A stretch of 64,000 nucleotides of DNA from Bradyrhizobium sp. Ghvi (GTDB taxonomy: Bacteria; Pseudomonadota; Alphaproteobacteria; Rhizobiales; Xanthobacteraceae): positions 141,488 to 205,487 of the forward strand of contig NZ_FOVU01000009.1 in assembly GCF_900115265.1 (NCBI RefSeq), read 5' to 3'. Below the pieces are notes generated by a model. The model was given only the letters and a program-made list of their open reading frames with translations, ran no database searches and was not told where the DNA came from. A program made the translations under genes and the position numbers. Below are positions 1-8,300 of this stretch, piece after piece; the stretch's first letter is position 1; every line of letters starts with the position of its first letter.

Positions 1-275
1 ATGAGGTTGCGTTGCATTTGACTGGCAGTGACCAGTACACCGTTTGGAATACCGACTCGAACGGCACGGTTGTTTCCAACGGCACGGGCGGCGTGGTCGT
101 GTCGGGTTCAAGCTTGGTGCTGGAAGCGCTCGAGCCGAGCTTCCATCAGGATCTGAACGGGGATGGCGTGATAGGGGCGCCCACCTCCTCCGCGACTGCT
201 CAAGCGCAACCCGGGTCAGAGGCACCCCATCATTGGACGATTGATTCCCACTTAGGTTACTTGATATCTCATTGA
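1..275 (+). CDS. C-terminal end of a calcium-binding repeat protein (5' truncated by window edge)
   Basis: An open frame enters from the left edge (first full codon at position 3) and stops at 275, so only about 90 C-terminal residues are seen. They include the stretch SFHQDLNGDGVIG, an EF-hand-like Dx[DN]xDG calcium-binding motif that in rhizobia closes large secreted repeat proteins. A Gly/Ser/Val/Thr-rich beta-type segment precedes it. The function of the whole protein cannot be read from this piece; a secreted or surface-attached protein is the best guess. It is followed by a 157-base gap with no gene. Confidence 0.6.
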   Translation, partial: EVALHLTGSDQYTVWNTDSNGTVVSNGTGGVVVSGSSLVLEALEPSFHQDLNGDGVIGAPTSSATAQAQPGSEAPHHWTIDSHLGYLISH

Positions 276-432
276 TATTCTTTGGCTGTTTCGAACTCGG
301 CCGCGATCGAGACCGGAAGCGCTGATCGGGATGGCCGATTGTATTCGTGACAATGCCAAGTTGTTATACACTACAATCAGTCGTGTGAATGCTCCCCCTT
401 TTCCCCTTTTCCGCTCAGTTGAGATTTAACGG

Positions 433-1629
433 ATGGCCAAGAGAGATAATATCGGCCTCGACTCTACAACCTCACATCTGATGGACTGCTTGCGCGGACT
501 GAGCGCTCTGATCGTCGCGTATGTCCACGGGTTTCAGATATTTGTCCTACCCTATTTTGGTGTCGGCTCGCCGAGTCATATCCTGACGAGTCTGATCGCC
601 ACCTACGCCGTCAATACATTCTTTGTCGTTAGCGGTTTCATGATCTGCATCAGCACGCTGCGTCATCGCAATCCAGATGGTTCTTTCCGATCTGCCGAAT
701 TCGCCCAAGCCCGGATCCTACGAATTTATCCTCCTCTGCTTCTGGCGATTGCCGTCACGTTGCTGGTCTATTTTATTATCTCAGGTCTTGGTCTGCATGG
801 ATCAGAGAGTTTTCGACTAGGCGATGAGCTTTTCTTGGCGAGGGAACGCGTCAAGGTGGAATGGACCGCGCTCCCCAGTACGCTCCTTCTCCTGTATGGA
901 GCAGTACCGTTCGCTCCCACTCCGATTAATATGGATGGACCTTTGTGGACGTTGGGCTATGAGTGGTGGTTCTACGTCTCGACTTTCTTGATTGCGCGGC
1001 TTTTGAACGGCTTGTCCATTTCTCGCCTGGTTCCGATTGCGCTTTTGGCTGGCATGCTGATTTACGGGCGGAATACTCTCTTTCTCTGGTTCTTGCTCAT
1101 ATGGTTAAGCGGCTTCAGCCTTGCCATGGCCTATGTAGCCAACTGGCTTCGTTCAAAATATTTTTTCCCGATTGTCGCCGTTCTCGCATCCGTCTTACTG
1201 CTCGCTCTACTCTTGATCGGGGGTGGACATATTTGGATCGATATACTTCTGCCATTCGATACGTCGTCGGCTCAGAAGATTATGGTCGTGAACTCGATGC
1301 TCGCTACGATCGTCCTGTCGGTCGTCGTCCGCTACGCATCATCTTCACGCCGTAAGTTCGCGCGGCAGCTCGCCAGCCTTTCGAATTTTTCCTACACGCT
1401 GTACGTGATCCACTATCCTCTCCTTCTTCTGGCCTTTAGTCTCTTGCACCCGCTTCTTCATGATTTCAAATGGATGGTTTCGCTGGCCACAATGACGCTT
1501 GTCCTCATCCCGATAGTTTACATATGTTCACGCGCCGCCACGGTCGTGGAGAATAGAAAGCTTCTCGGGCAGCTGGGATCTCGTGTCGTTGTGAGTTGGG
1601 TTCCTAGTGGGTCACGCGCAAATCCCTGA
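433..1629 (+). CDS. Acyltransferase family 3 membrane protein (OafA/ExoZ type)
   Basis: The 398-residue product has about ten hydrophobic segments. It begins with the family signature near residues 16-45 (MDCLRGLSALIV, then a His in the first membrane helix) and carries the FFVVSGFMI segment near residue 65. Such integral membrane enzymes move acyl groups, often acetyl, from the cytoplasm onto cell-surface polysaccharides. ATG 433 is used; ATG 481, just before the conserved block, is an alternative. By eye its codon use is less GC-biased than the neighbouring flippase, which suggests a different origin. It probably O-acylates one of the glycans encoded here, but the substrate is unknown. Confidence 0.85.
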   Translation: MAKRDNIGLDSTTSHLMDCLRGLSALIVAYVHGFQIFVLPYFGVGSPSHILTSLIATYAVNTFFVVSGFMICISTLRHRNPDGSFRSAEFAQARILRIYPPLLLAIAVTLLVYFIISGLGLHGSESFRLGDELFLARERVKVEWTALPSTLLLLYGAVPFAPTPINMDGPLWTLGYEWWFYVSTFLIARLLNGLSISRLVPIALLAGMLIYGRNTLFLWFLLIWLSGFSLAMAYVANWLRSKYFFPIVAVLASVLLLALLLIGGGHIWIDILLPFDTSSAQKIMVVNSMLATIVLSVVVRYASSSRRKFARQLASLSNFSYTLYVIHYPLLLLAFSLLHPLLHDFKWMVSLATMTLVLIPIVYICSRAATVVENRKLLGQLGSRVVVSWVPSGSRANP

Positions 1630-1673
1630 ACTCGTGTTGCATGTGCGCTTTCTGCTCAATCGTCGGATTGGCC

Positions 1674-1771
1674 CCCTGAACGGGACGACCTCGGGCTCTT
1701 GCTTAGGCGGTCTCATCGCCGTAAGAGCCACTCTTGGGTCACTGGTCCACGTTGGGGTCACCCGTTCAGGG
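1674..1771. repeat. Nested inverted repeats between acyltransferase and flippase genes
   Basis: Perfect 11-base arms CCCTGAACGGG (1674-1684) and CCCGTTCAGGG (1761-1771) enclose a second inverted repeat, GGCTCTT (1694-1700) with AAGAGCC (1723-1729). That one holds GGCG/CGCC arms (1706-1709, 1717-1720). As RNA this would fold into a long branched hairpin about 100 bases before the flippase start. It has no U-run, so it is not a classic terminator; a leader structure or a decayed repeat element are both possible. Confidence 0.5.
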
Positions 1772-1872
1772 CGAGATGTTGATTGGTGCAGGCCGGTGTA
1801 CCCGCTGCTTCACCACTGCCGACCGCGATCGAGACGATTTTTGGCCCGCTCGTCTGCCACGAAGGGTGCGTT

Positions 1873-3441
1873 TTGACCGATACGCAAGTTGATCCGCCAG
1901 GCAAGACAGACAGCCCCGCACGCGAGGGAGGGCGCTTGTACCGGCTTGTTCACGGCTGGTCCGCGAACCTTGTACAGATGCTGCTTGCTCTGACGCAGCA
2001 GCTTCTCCTGATCCCGACGTTCCTTCACTTCTGGAGCAGCGACACGCTTGCGGCCTGGCTCGCGCTCTATGCGGCCGGAAGCCTCGTCGTCGTCGCCGAT
2101 TCCGGCTTGCAGCTTCGTGCCATCAACCGCTTTCTCGCGTTCAAAGCCTGTGTCGATTGCGAGGGACGCACGGCGAATTTCTACGCACGCATGATGCGGC
2201 TCTATCTGGGCATCGTCGTGGGACTAGGCGTATTGCTCGTTGCGGGCACCGAGCTGTTTCCGCCGGCGACGGTGCTCGGGTTTCACAACACCGAGAGTTT
2301 CGACATCGCGATGATCGTCATCACTGTCGGCACGTTGCTCGCTCTGCCGGCCAATCTCGTCTCCGGGCTCTATCGCGTGCGCGGCAAATACAGCCGCGCC
2401 GTGTGGTCGCAGAATGTCGCGCTGCTGGTTGGACAGATCGGACAGTTCATTGCGGTCGCATGGCTCGGCAGCCTGCTTGCGGTTGCGACCACCTATGTCG
2501 CGACGCAGATCCTGTTCGCGCTGTTCCTGATCGTCTACGACGCGCCGCGCCAACTGCCGTTCCTGAAACGCGGCCGCGCGGTCGCGTCACGGTCCTGGCA
2601 ATGGAATGCCGGACAATTCCGCCTTGCGCTTCCGTTCGCCGTTGCCAACTTGACGGAGATCGCGCTCGCCAACGCGCCGATGCTGCTGGTCAGCGCGATG
2701 GTTGCCGATCGCGTGGCGGTCGCGCAATGGGGCCTGATCCGGGTTATCTCGAGCTTCGTGCGAGGCATCTGTATCCAGATGACGTTGCCGATCGGCGCCG
2801 AGTTAGGCCACGATTTTGCGATCGGAGACAAGGTACGGCTGCGCGGTCTCTATGCCTACGGATCGCTGTTCATCACCGCCATGGCCAGCCTGATCGTTGG
2901 CGGGCTGTTGCCGTTCTGGTCGGACTTCTTCGCGTTGTGGACGCATGGCAGCATTCCGAACGATGCCGTGCTCACCATGACGCTGCTGATGGGCTCGGCC
3001 GTCGTTGCGCCGTCCTTGATGGCCCTCAGCTTTGCCAATCACAGCAATCGAGGCGATCTCTTGGTGCGAACGAAGGGCGTGCAGCTGGCCGTTTTCCTGA
3101 TCCTGTCGGCCGTGCTGATTCCCCGGCTCGGTCCGCTCGGTGCCGCGATCGCGGTCGTCGCAAGCGACCTGCTGACCCAGTTCGGAATCCTGACGCTCGT
3201 GATCGTGCGCCAGACGCTAGTCCATCCGATCCGCCACATGCTGCTCCTGATCGCGATCATGACCGCGATCATGCTCGGCGGATGGGGCCTTGGATTGGCG
3301 ATCCGGGGCGTTGTGCCGGGAGCGGGGCTGCTGCGCTTCCTGGCGGAATGCACGATCTGGCTTGTGGTCGTTGCCATCGCAGCGAGTCCGCTTCTGATGG
3401 AGCGGGTGCGTGGGCGAGTGCTGGCGGCGGTGCCGAACTAG
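1873..3441 (+). CDS. Polysaccharide flippase (Wzx/MATE-like)
   Basis: The product is a membrane protein with about 12-14 hydrophobic helices and the N-terminal layout of O-antigen translocases: a short basic arm (YRLVHGWSANLVQ), then a helix ending in PTFLHFWSS. It likely moves undecaprenyl-linked oligosaccharide units to the periplasm. The frame is open from TTG 1783, but TTG 1873 has a purine-rich GAAGGG six bases upstream and fits the family N-terminus better, giving 522 residues. It is one of two flippases in the window (the other at 18389-19780), which suggests two separate glycan assembly lines. Confidence 0.8.
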   Translation: MTDTQVDPPGKTDSPAREGGRLYRLVHGWSANLVQMLLALTQQLLLIPTFLHFWSSDTLAAWLALYAAGSLVVVADSGLQLRAINRFLAFKACVDCEGRTANFYARMMRLYLGIVVGLGVLLVAGTELFPPATVLGFHNTESFDIAMIVITVGTLLALPANLVSGLYRVRGKYSRAVWSQNVALLVGQIGQFIAVAWLGSLLAVATTYVATQILFALFLIVYDAPRQLPFLKRGRAVASRSWQWNAGQFRLALPFAVANLTEIALANAPMLLVSAMVADRVAVAQWGLIRVISSFVRGICIQMTLPIGAELGHDFAIGDKVRLRGLYAYGSLFITAMASLIVGGLLPFWSDFFALWTHGSIPNDAVLTMTLLMGSAVVAPSLMALSFANHSNRGDLLVRTKGVQLAVFLILSAVLIPRLGPLGAAIAVVASDLLTQFGILTLVIVRQTLVHPIRHMLLLIAIMTAIMLGGWGLGLAIRGVVPGAGLLRFLAECTIWLVVVAIAASPLLMERVRGRVLAAVPN

Positions 3442-3443
3442 CG

Positions 3444-4655
3444 TCAGTAGATTTGGGGGTAGCGACGGTATCGCAGGCGCACCAGGTGCCGTGCGAGTTG
3501 GCGATGCCCCTCGTCGATCCGCTCGGCGAAATGGGCGAGCCGCTGCTTGCCGGCGGTGGCGAGCCGGGTGCGCTCCTCGGCCTCGCCGACCTTGACGATG
3601 GCCGCGGCGAGCGATGCAGGATCATCGTAGTCGAACAGAACGGCGGCGTCGCCCGCCTGCGCCTTGAAGGCTTCGGGATAAATCACGGGCGTGCCGACCG
3701 CCCAAGCCTCGAGGGGCGGTAGATTGGTCGGGCCGAAATAGGTGGCCATGACAAGCGCCTTGGCGCCGCGATAGAGTGCGCCGAGTTCCGTCGAGGGAAC
3801 GAACCCGAGCATATGCACGGAATCGCCGAGCTCGTATTGTGCGACCAGCGCCTCGAACGCGGTGCGCGCGCCGGGGTCTGAGCCGCACAGCACCAGCTTG
3901 TGCCGCTCTCCCTGGTCCCTGAGCAGGCGCATCGCAAGCAAGATGGTCGCATGGTTCTTGTGCGACCAGAATTGCGCCGGATAGAACAGATAGCCGGGCT
4001 CGAGGTCGTGCTTGCTCAGGATCGCGTCATCTGCGGCCTCTTCACTCGTGCCCGGTCGCGACACGTAGACGGACGGCGAGAACGGAATGCAGACGGCGTG
4101 ATCGCGCTCCATGGCGTAGCGCCGGCACAGCATGTCGATCAGCTCATCGGCGTTGGTGATGATCACGGCGGCTTTGGTGGCGGCACTGCGCCACACGATG
4201 TCGCGGCGCTCGAACTGGGCGAACTCGCGAACCTCGTCGAACTCTGGACTGTCGCGGAAGCAGCCGTCGAAAATCGTAATGATGAACGGCAGCTTATAGA
4301 GCACCAAGTTCCAGTTCGATGTGGTGGTGAAGTAGACGATATCGACGCCGGCGCGGCTCAGCTTCTTCTCGAACGGTGCACACACGCGCATGGCGAATTG
4401 CAGCAGGTCGAACGGCCCCAGGTACCTGAGGAATAGGAACAGGCGGTCGAGCCAGCCGAGCTTCAGATACTCGCTGCTGATGCCGAGATCGGCAAGGATC
4501 GCAACGTTGTCCGGCAGTGTCGTGAATACTGTAACCTCCAGACCAGCGGTCTTGGCCCAGTCGCGCATCCAAATGATGTCGGTGAGCGACTGCTGGAAAC
4601 CGCCGCCGACGTCGAGCGGAAGTTCGAGAAAAATGCCGACGTGATAGCGTTTCAT
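3444..4655 (-). CDS. Glycosyltransferase family 4
   Basis: The 403-residue product has a GT-B two-domain layout. The C-terminal half carries the nucleotide-sugar-binding region (LFYPAQFWSHKNH near residue 225, then FVPSTELGALYRGA and NLPPLEAWAVGTPVI). The second Glu of the usual E-x7-E motif is present (LEAWA), while the first is replaced within an FGPTN stretch. It probably transfers a hexose or deoxyhexose to a lipid-linked glycan in the cytoplasm. Its start overlaps the stop of the upstream methyltransferase gene by four bases, so it is the last gene of a coupled minus-strand group. Donor and acceptor cannot be told from sequence. Confidence 0.85.
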   Translation of the reverse strand: MKRYHVGIFLELPLDVGGGFQQSLTDIIWMRDWAKTAGLEVTVFTTLPDNVAILADLGISSEYLKLGWLDRLFLFLRYLGPFDLLQFAMRVCAPFEKKLSRAGVDIVYFTTTSNWNLVLYKLPFIITIFDGCFRDSPEFDEVREFAQFERRDIVWRSAATKAAVIITNADELIDMLCRRYAMERDHAVCIPFSPSVYVSRPGTSEEAADDAILSKHDLEPGYLFYPAQFWSHKNHATILLAMRLLRDQGERHKLVLCGSDPGARTAFEALVAQYELGDSVHMLGFVPSTELGALYRGAKALVMATYFGPTNLPPLEAWAVGTPVIYPEAFKAQAGDAAVLFDYDDPASLAAAIVKVGEAEERTRLATAGKQRLAHFAERIDEGHRQLARHLVRLRYRRYPQIY

Positions 4656-5419
4656 GGCTGCGCGGCCTTTCTCGCGATCGAATAGGCGGCCCAGTCCTTT
4701 GTGTTCGGCTCGGCTCCAGACAACCAGGCATTACTGCCTTCCGGGTCGAACCCGCTGTTCCTGAGCGAGGCCTCGACCTCGAACGGAAACCAGTAGCGCA
4801 TGCGGTGGGTCTCATCGACGCGCCGGATCGTCGAGCGCTCGGTGTCTTCGCAGAACAGGGTGTAGTTCACGCGTACCGTTGCGTTCCGCTCGTCGTGCTC
4901 CGATTGCGCGATCCGCGTCAGGCGCAGCGGGGGCTGCTCGATGACCTTGACGCGTGTTTCGACGCCTTGAGCCAGCACGGCGCCGCCATACCAATAGTCG
5001 AAGAAGAACACGCCGCCGGCCTTCAACGCCGCGTGCGCGGTCTGGAACAGCGCCTCGAGCCGGTCGCGATCGTTCTGATAGCTGGCAACGTGAAACAGTG
5101 ACACGACTGCGTCAAAGCCAGTTTCTGCGCCGACCTCGCAGGCGTCGCCCTGCCGGAAGGGAATCGCGAGCCCGGCCTGCGCCGCGCGTGCGTTCGCACT
5201 CGCGATCATGTCGGCGCTGAGATCGACTCCGGCGACGTCCCAGCCGCGGCGCGCGAATTCGATCGCATGCACGCCCGTGCCGCAGCCGAGATCCAGCAGC
5301 TTGCCCGTGACGATACCGTGGTCGCGCAGCCGGGCTTCGACAAAGTCGACCTCCCCGGTGTAATCCTTGTCCCGGTATAGAAGGTCGTACCACGGCGCGT
5401 AGTCGGCAAACACGCTCAC
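4652..5419 (-). CDS. Class I SAM-dependent methyltransferase
   Basis: The 255-residue product contains motif I as LLDLGCGTGVHAIEF near residue 42, an acidic end of strand two (VDLSADM) and a post-motif FDAVVSLFHV, which together mark a Rossmann-fold methyltransferase of the SAM_MT-11/25 type. Genes on both sides overlap it by four bases (5416-5419 and 4652-4655), so it is probably translated together with the sugar aminotransferase and the glycosyltransferase. A role in O- or N-methylating a sugar is inferred from context only. Confidence 0.85.
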   Translation of the reverse strand: MSVFADYAPWYDLLYRDKDYTGEVDFVEARLRDHGIVTGKLLDLGCGTGVHAIEFARRGWDVAGVDLSADMIASANARAAQAGLAIPFRQGDACEVGAETGFDAVVSLFHVASYQNDRDRLEALFQTAHAALKAGGVFFFDYWYGGAVLAQGVETRVKVIEQPPLRLTRIAQSEHDERNATVRVNYTLFCEDTERSTIRRVDETHRMRYWFPFEVEASLRNSGFDPEGSNAWLSGAEPNTKDWAAYSIARKAAQP

Positions 5420-6537
5420 GCCAGAATCTCCTTCAGAGCCTGGGCGGACCGCGCAATCTCATCCTCGGTTAGTGCGAGGCCGCTCGGCAGATAGAAACCG
5501 CGGCGAGCGATGCGCTCCGCGATTGGGTGTCGCTCGTTCAGCATGAATCCCATCCGCCGGAGCACGGGCTGCTCGTGCATGCACCAGAAAAACGGCCGCG
5601 TGCCGATGCCTTTCTCCGCAAGGCGCCGCATGGCCTCCTTGGCATCGAAGGGAACGTCGTCGTTCAGCACGATTCCGTAGACCCAGTAGATGTTGTCGGC
5701 ATAGTTGGTGCGGGGAACGGGGCGGCGGATGCACTCGACGTTCTCGAGATGGCTGTCGTAGAGCCGGCCGATGCGGCGCTTGATCTCGACGGTCCGCGGC
5801 AGGCGCTCGACCTGGGCGACGCCGAGAGCAGCCTGGAGGTTGGTCATGCGCGCGTTCCAGCCAAGCTCTTCGTGGATGAAGCGCTGCTGCGGCTGAAAGC
5901 AGAGGTTGCGAAGGCTGGCGAGACGATCGGCAATAGCGTCGTCGTCGGTGAGGATCATGCCGCCTTCACCGGTCGTGACGTGTTTGTTGGGATAGAAGCT
6001 GAAGGTGGAGACGTCACCAAAGCTGCCGCAGGGCGCACCTCGATAAGTCTGGCCGTGCATTTCGGCGGCGTCTTCGATGATCTTGAAGCCGCGGTTGCGG
6101 GCAAGCTCGATGATCGGGGTAAGATCGACAGGCAGGCCGTAGATGTGAACCAGCATGATCGCGCGCGTGCGCGATGTGACCGCAGCCTCGACGCCCTCGA
6201 TCGTCATGTTCCAGGTCGCGGGATCGCAATCCACCGCGACCGGAACGAGACCCGCGCGTACAACGGCGGCCGCGCAGCTGATGATGGTGAAGGTCGGGAT
6301 GATGACTTCGTCGCCGGGCTCGAGACCCAGCGCGTGAACGGCGAGGTCGAGCGCGACAGAGCCATTGGTTACCGAAATGCCGTGCCGTCGTCCGGCGGCG
6401 CTCGCCATCGATTCCTCGAAGCGCTTGATGAACGGACCTTCCGACGAGATCCATCCGGTACGGATGCACTCGGCGAGGTACTCGGCCTCGTTGCCATCGA
6501 GGAGCGGCGTATTGACGGGAACGAAGGCGGAAGTCAC
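5416..6537 (-). CDS. DegT/DnrJ/EryC1/StrS sugar aminotransferase (perosamine-synthase-like)
   Basis: The 373-residue PLP enzyme carries the Schiff-base lysine in FYPNKHVTTGEGG (about K185) and the HIYGLPVDL and EDAAEMHG motifs of the family. The block resembles GDP-perosamine synthases (RfbE/Per), which aminate C4 of a 4-keto-6-deoxy sugar nucleotide. A GDP-mannose 4,6-dehydratase that could supply that substrate is encoded at 40205-41290. Four-base overlaps join it to the cupin gene upstream and the methyltransferase gene downstream. The family is certain; the perosamine assignment is an inference. Confidence 0.85.
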   Translation of the reverse strand: MTSAFVPVNTPLLDGNEAEYLAECIRTGWISSEGPFIKRFEESMASAAGRRHGISVTNGSVALDLAVHALGLEPGDEVIIPTFTIISCAAAVVRAGLVPVAVDCDPATWNMTIEGVEAAVTSRTRAIMLVHIYGLPVDLTPIIELARNRGFKIIEDAAEMHGQTYRGAPCGSFGDVSTFSFYPNKHVTTGEGGMILTDDDAIADRLASLRNLCFQPQQRFIHEELGWNARMTNLQAALGVAQVERLPRTVEIKRRIGRLYDSHLENVECIRRPVPRTNYADNIYWVYGIVLNDDVPFDAKEAMRRLAEKGIGTRPFFWCMHEQPVLRRMGFMLNERHPIAERIARRGFYLPSGLALTEDEIARSAQALKEILA

Positions 6538-6992
6538 AGCGCAGGGCCCTTGAGCCGTATCTCGGATGCGGGCACCTCGCGAAAGCGGGTCTTATCGTTC
6601 TCGCCAGCATACGGGCCTTGTTTGATCTCGAACATCTCGAGCGGCTCGATGACGTGGAAGCCGTGCGCGCCGCTGCAGAGCAGGATGATATCGCCGGGGC
6701 CAAGCATGCGGCTCTCCAAATACTCCTCTTCCTCGGTGTAGAAGTCGACCTGCAGCTTGCCCTTCTGGATGAGGAGAACTTCCTGGGTGTAATGTACCTC
6801 TCGCGTCACCTTGTTATGACGATGGGGCGCAATACTCTTGCCTTCCGGATGGCTCATGAAGGCGAGCTGTTGCGACAGCTCGGGCGAGGAGAAGAAGGTG
6901 ATGCCCGGTTCGCGGAACGAGGCGCGAACGATGATCGCGTAGAGCTGCTCGCCGAAGCTGACACGTTCGACGTGTTCCATCCGAGGCCTCAA
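6534..6992 (-). CDS. Cupin-domain protein of a sugar biosynthesis group
   Basis: The 152-residue single-domain protein shows a cupin barrel: IAPHRHNKVTREVHYTQEVLLI supplies the histidines and glutamate of cupin motif 1 near residues 54-74, and GPGDIILLCSGAHGFHV near residue 98 is motif 2. Small cupins in such loci include sugar ketoisomerases and epimerases, but this one has no clear RmlC or FdtA signature that I can see. It is the first gene of a minus-strand group of four genes linked by four-base overlaps, so it probably acts on the same nucleotide sugar as the following aminotransferase. Confidence 0.7.
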   Translation of the reverse strand: MRPRMEHVERVSFGEQLYAIIVRASFREPGITFFSSPELSQQLAFMSHPEGKSIAPHRHNKVTREVHYTQEVLLIQKGKLQVDFYTEEEEYLESRMLGPGDIILLCSGAHGFHVIEPLEMFEIKQGPYAGENDKTRFREVPASEIRLKGPAL

Positions 6993-7100
6993 GAAAAACG
7001 CTGAAATTATAGCGACATAGCGCCGATTTGAGCCGCACTTTGGCTATTTTGACCCGCATCGTCAAGGGCGGAACGGGCCCCGCGCGGCCCCTCCTGAGTT

Positions 7101-8300
7101 TCAACCCATGAAGCGAAGAATATCGTCGATCCGCTGCCTGAACGTGTGGGTCGAAAGCGTCCGCGCCTGTCCTGCCGCAGCAATCGCGCGCCGCTCGTCT
7201 TCGTTCCTGAGGTAGCGATCGATCGTTGCGAGGCAGTCGTCGACCGAGCGCCAGACCGCAACCTCGTGGCCTTCTTCAAACAGGGTGTGAAGGTTGTCTT
7301 TGAAATCGGTCAGGAGAAACGTGCCGGCGCCGGTTGCCTCAAACAGGCGCGCATTGCCAGCCTCACGTCCGGCCATGTCGATATGCGAGTTGAGCGTGAT
7401 GCGGGACGAACGGAGCGCCTGATACATCCCCACACCCCACGCCTCGCCTTGATAGCAGCGGTGTAGAGGGGATGAAGCGGGAAGCGTGCTCAGGCCGCTT
7501 CCAAATAGCTTCAAGTCGTATGTTTGCGCGACCGCCTCGAGTTGCGCCACCCGCTGCTGATGATCAGCGGACACGATGCCGACGAACGAAACGTCGATCT
7601 TGCGCTCAGGTGCCGGTGGCAGAGCGTTTAGTATCTCAGGCTCGAACGCCAGATGAAGCACTTCGGCTCTGACTCCCGCCTTGCGGAAGGACTGGACGAC
7701 CTGGAAGAGCTGCGAGATCATCAGATCGTAGGCCGACCAATCCTCTCCGCGCGAGGGCACGATGCCGACCTGCCCGATGAGGGCCGGCCGTCCGATACCC
7801 TTGATTTGCCGCGCCAGGCGCGCGTCGATGTAAAAGACGTCCTGGTTCAGGACGAGATCCGGCTTGAAATCCTCGATCTGAGCCAGCAGAATCTTTTCCG
7901 CCTGCGCATCTAGCCGCGGGCTCAAACCGAGCTTGCGTGCCAGCGGCCTGAGGATCGGCTTGAATGGCGCGATCACGCGCTGAAGCGCACCGGGAATCGC
8001 TTGCCGTTGCAGCTGCGCGTCTGGTTCAGGCGGTTGTTCATAGGCGAGCCCGTGTTCGCGCGCCCATGCCGCCTGCATCCAGGGATTGTTGACGTGTATG
8101 TCGGCGGCGGGGTGGCCCGCCGCAGTGAAGTTGCGTGAGTAGAAGTCGGCGACGCCGAACAGGCTGGCATTGCGCGCCGCCATCTGCGCTGCGTGCGGCG
8201 CCCAGGCGAGATCGGGCGTGCGGCGATACAGCCAGGTCAGAAAGCGCGGATAGTCGGCATTGAGAATGAGGACGCGCATCTGGCTAGTCTGGTTGTTCAC
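7101..8300 (-). CDS. CgeB-like glycosyltransferase (DUF3880 / Glyco_trans_1_2 type)
   Basis: The 399-residue protein matches the CgeB/spore-maturation-like glycosyltransferase pattern: an N-terminal LILNADYPRFL strand and a C-terminal block with NSHIDMAGREAGNARLFEA followed by GTFLLTDF (residues 300-335). This C-terminal block is the nucleotide-sugar-binding half of a GT-B fold. The GTG at 8300 overlaps the end of the upstream membrane-protein gene by 17 bases; the ATG at 8279, just before the first strand, is an alternative start. The acceptor is unknown. Confidence 0.75.
   Translation of the reverse strand: MNNQTSQMRVLILNADYPRFLTWLYRRTPDLAWAPHAAQMAARNASLFGVADFYSRNFTAAGHPAADIHVNNPWMQAAWAREHGLAYEQPPEPDAQLQRQAIPGALQRVIAPFKPILRPLARKLGLSPRLDAQAEKILLAQIEDFKPDLVLNQDVFYIDARLARQIKGIGRPALIGQVGIVPSRGEDWSAYDLMISQLFQVVQSFRKAGVRAEVLHLAFEPEILNALPPAPERKIDVSFVGIVSADHQQRVAQLEAVAQTYDLKLFGSGLSTLPASSPLHRCYQGEAWGVGMYQALRSSRITLNSHIDMAGREAGNARLFEATGAGTFLLTDFKDNLHTLFEEGHEVAVWRSVDDCLATIDRYLRNEDERRAIAAAGQARTLSTHTFRQRIDDILRFMG

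Noticed and set aside
2157..3722. Long plus-strand frame of 521 codons
   Set aside because: It lies in another frame of the flippase gene, is Arg/Ala/Asp-rich without hydrophobic or domain pattern, and runs on into the opposite glycosyltransferase gene; a shadow frame of GC-rich DNA.
7049..7065. TTGAC/GTCAA inverted repeat before the cupin gene
   Set aside because: The half-sites are seven bases apart, not the four of an FNR/FixK box, so the spacing is wrong for that regulator.
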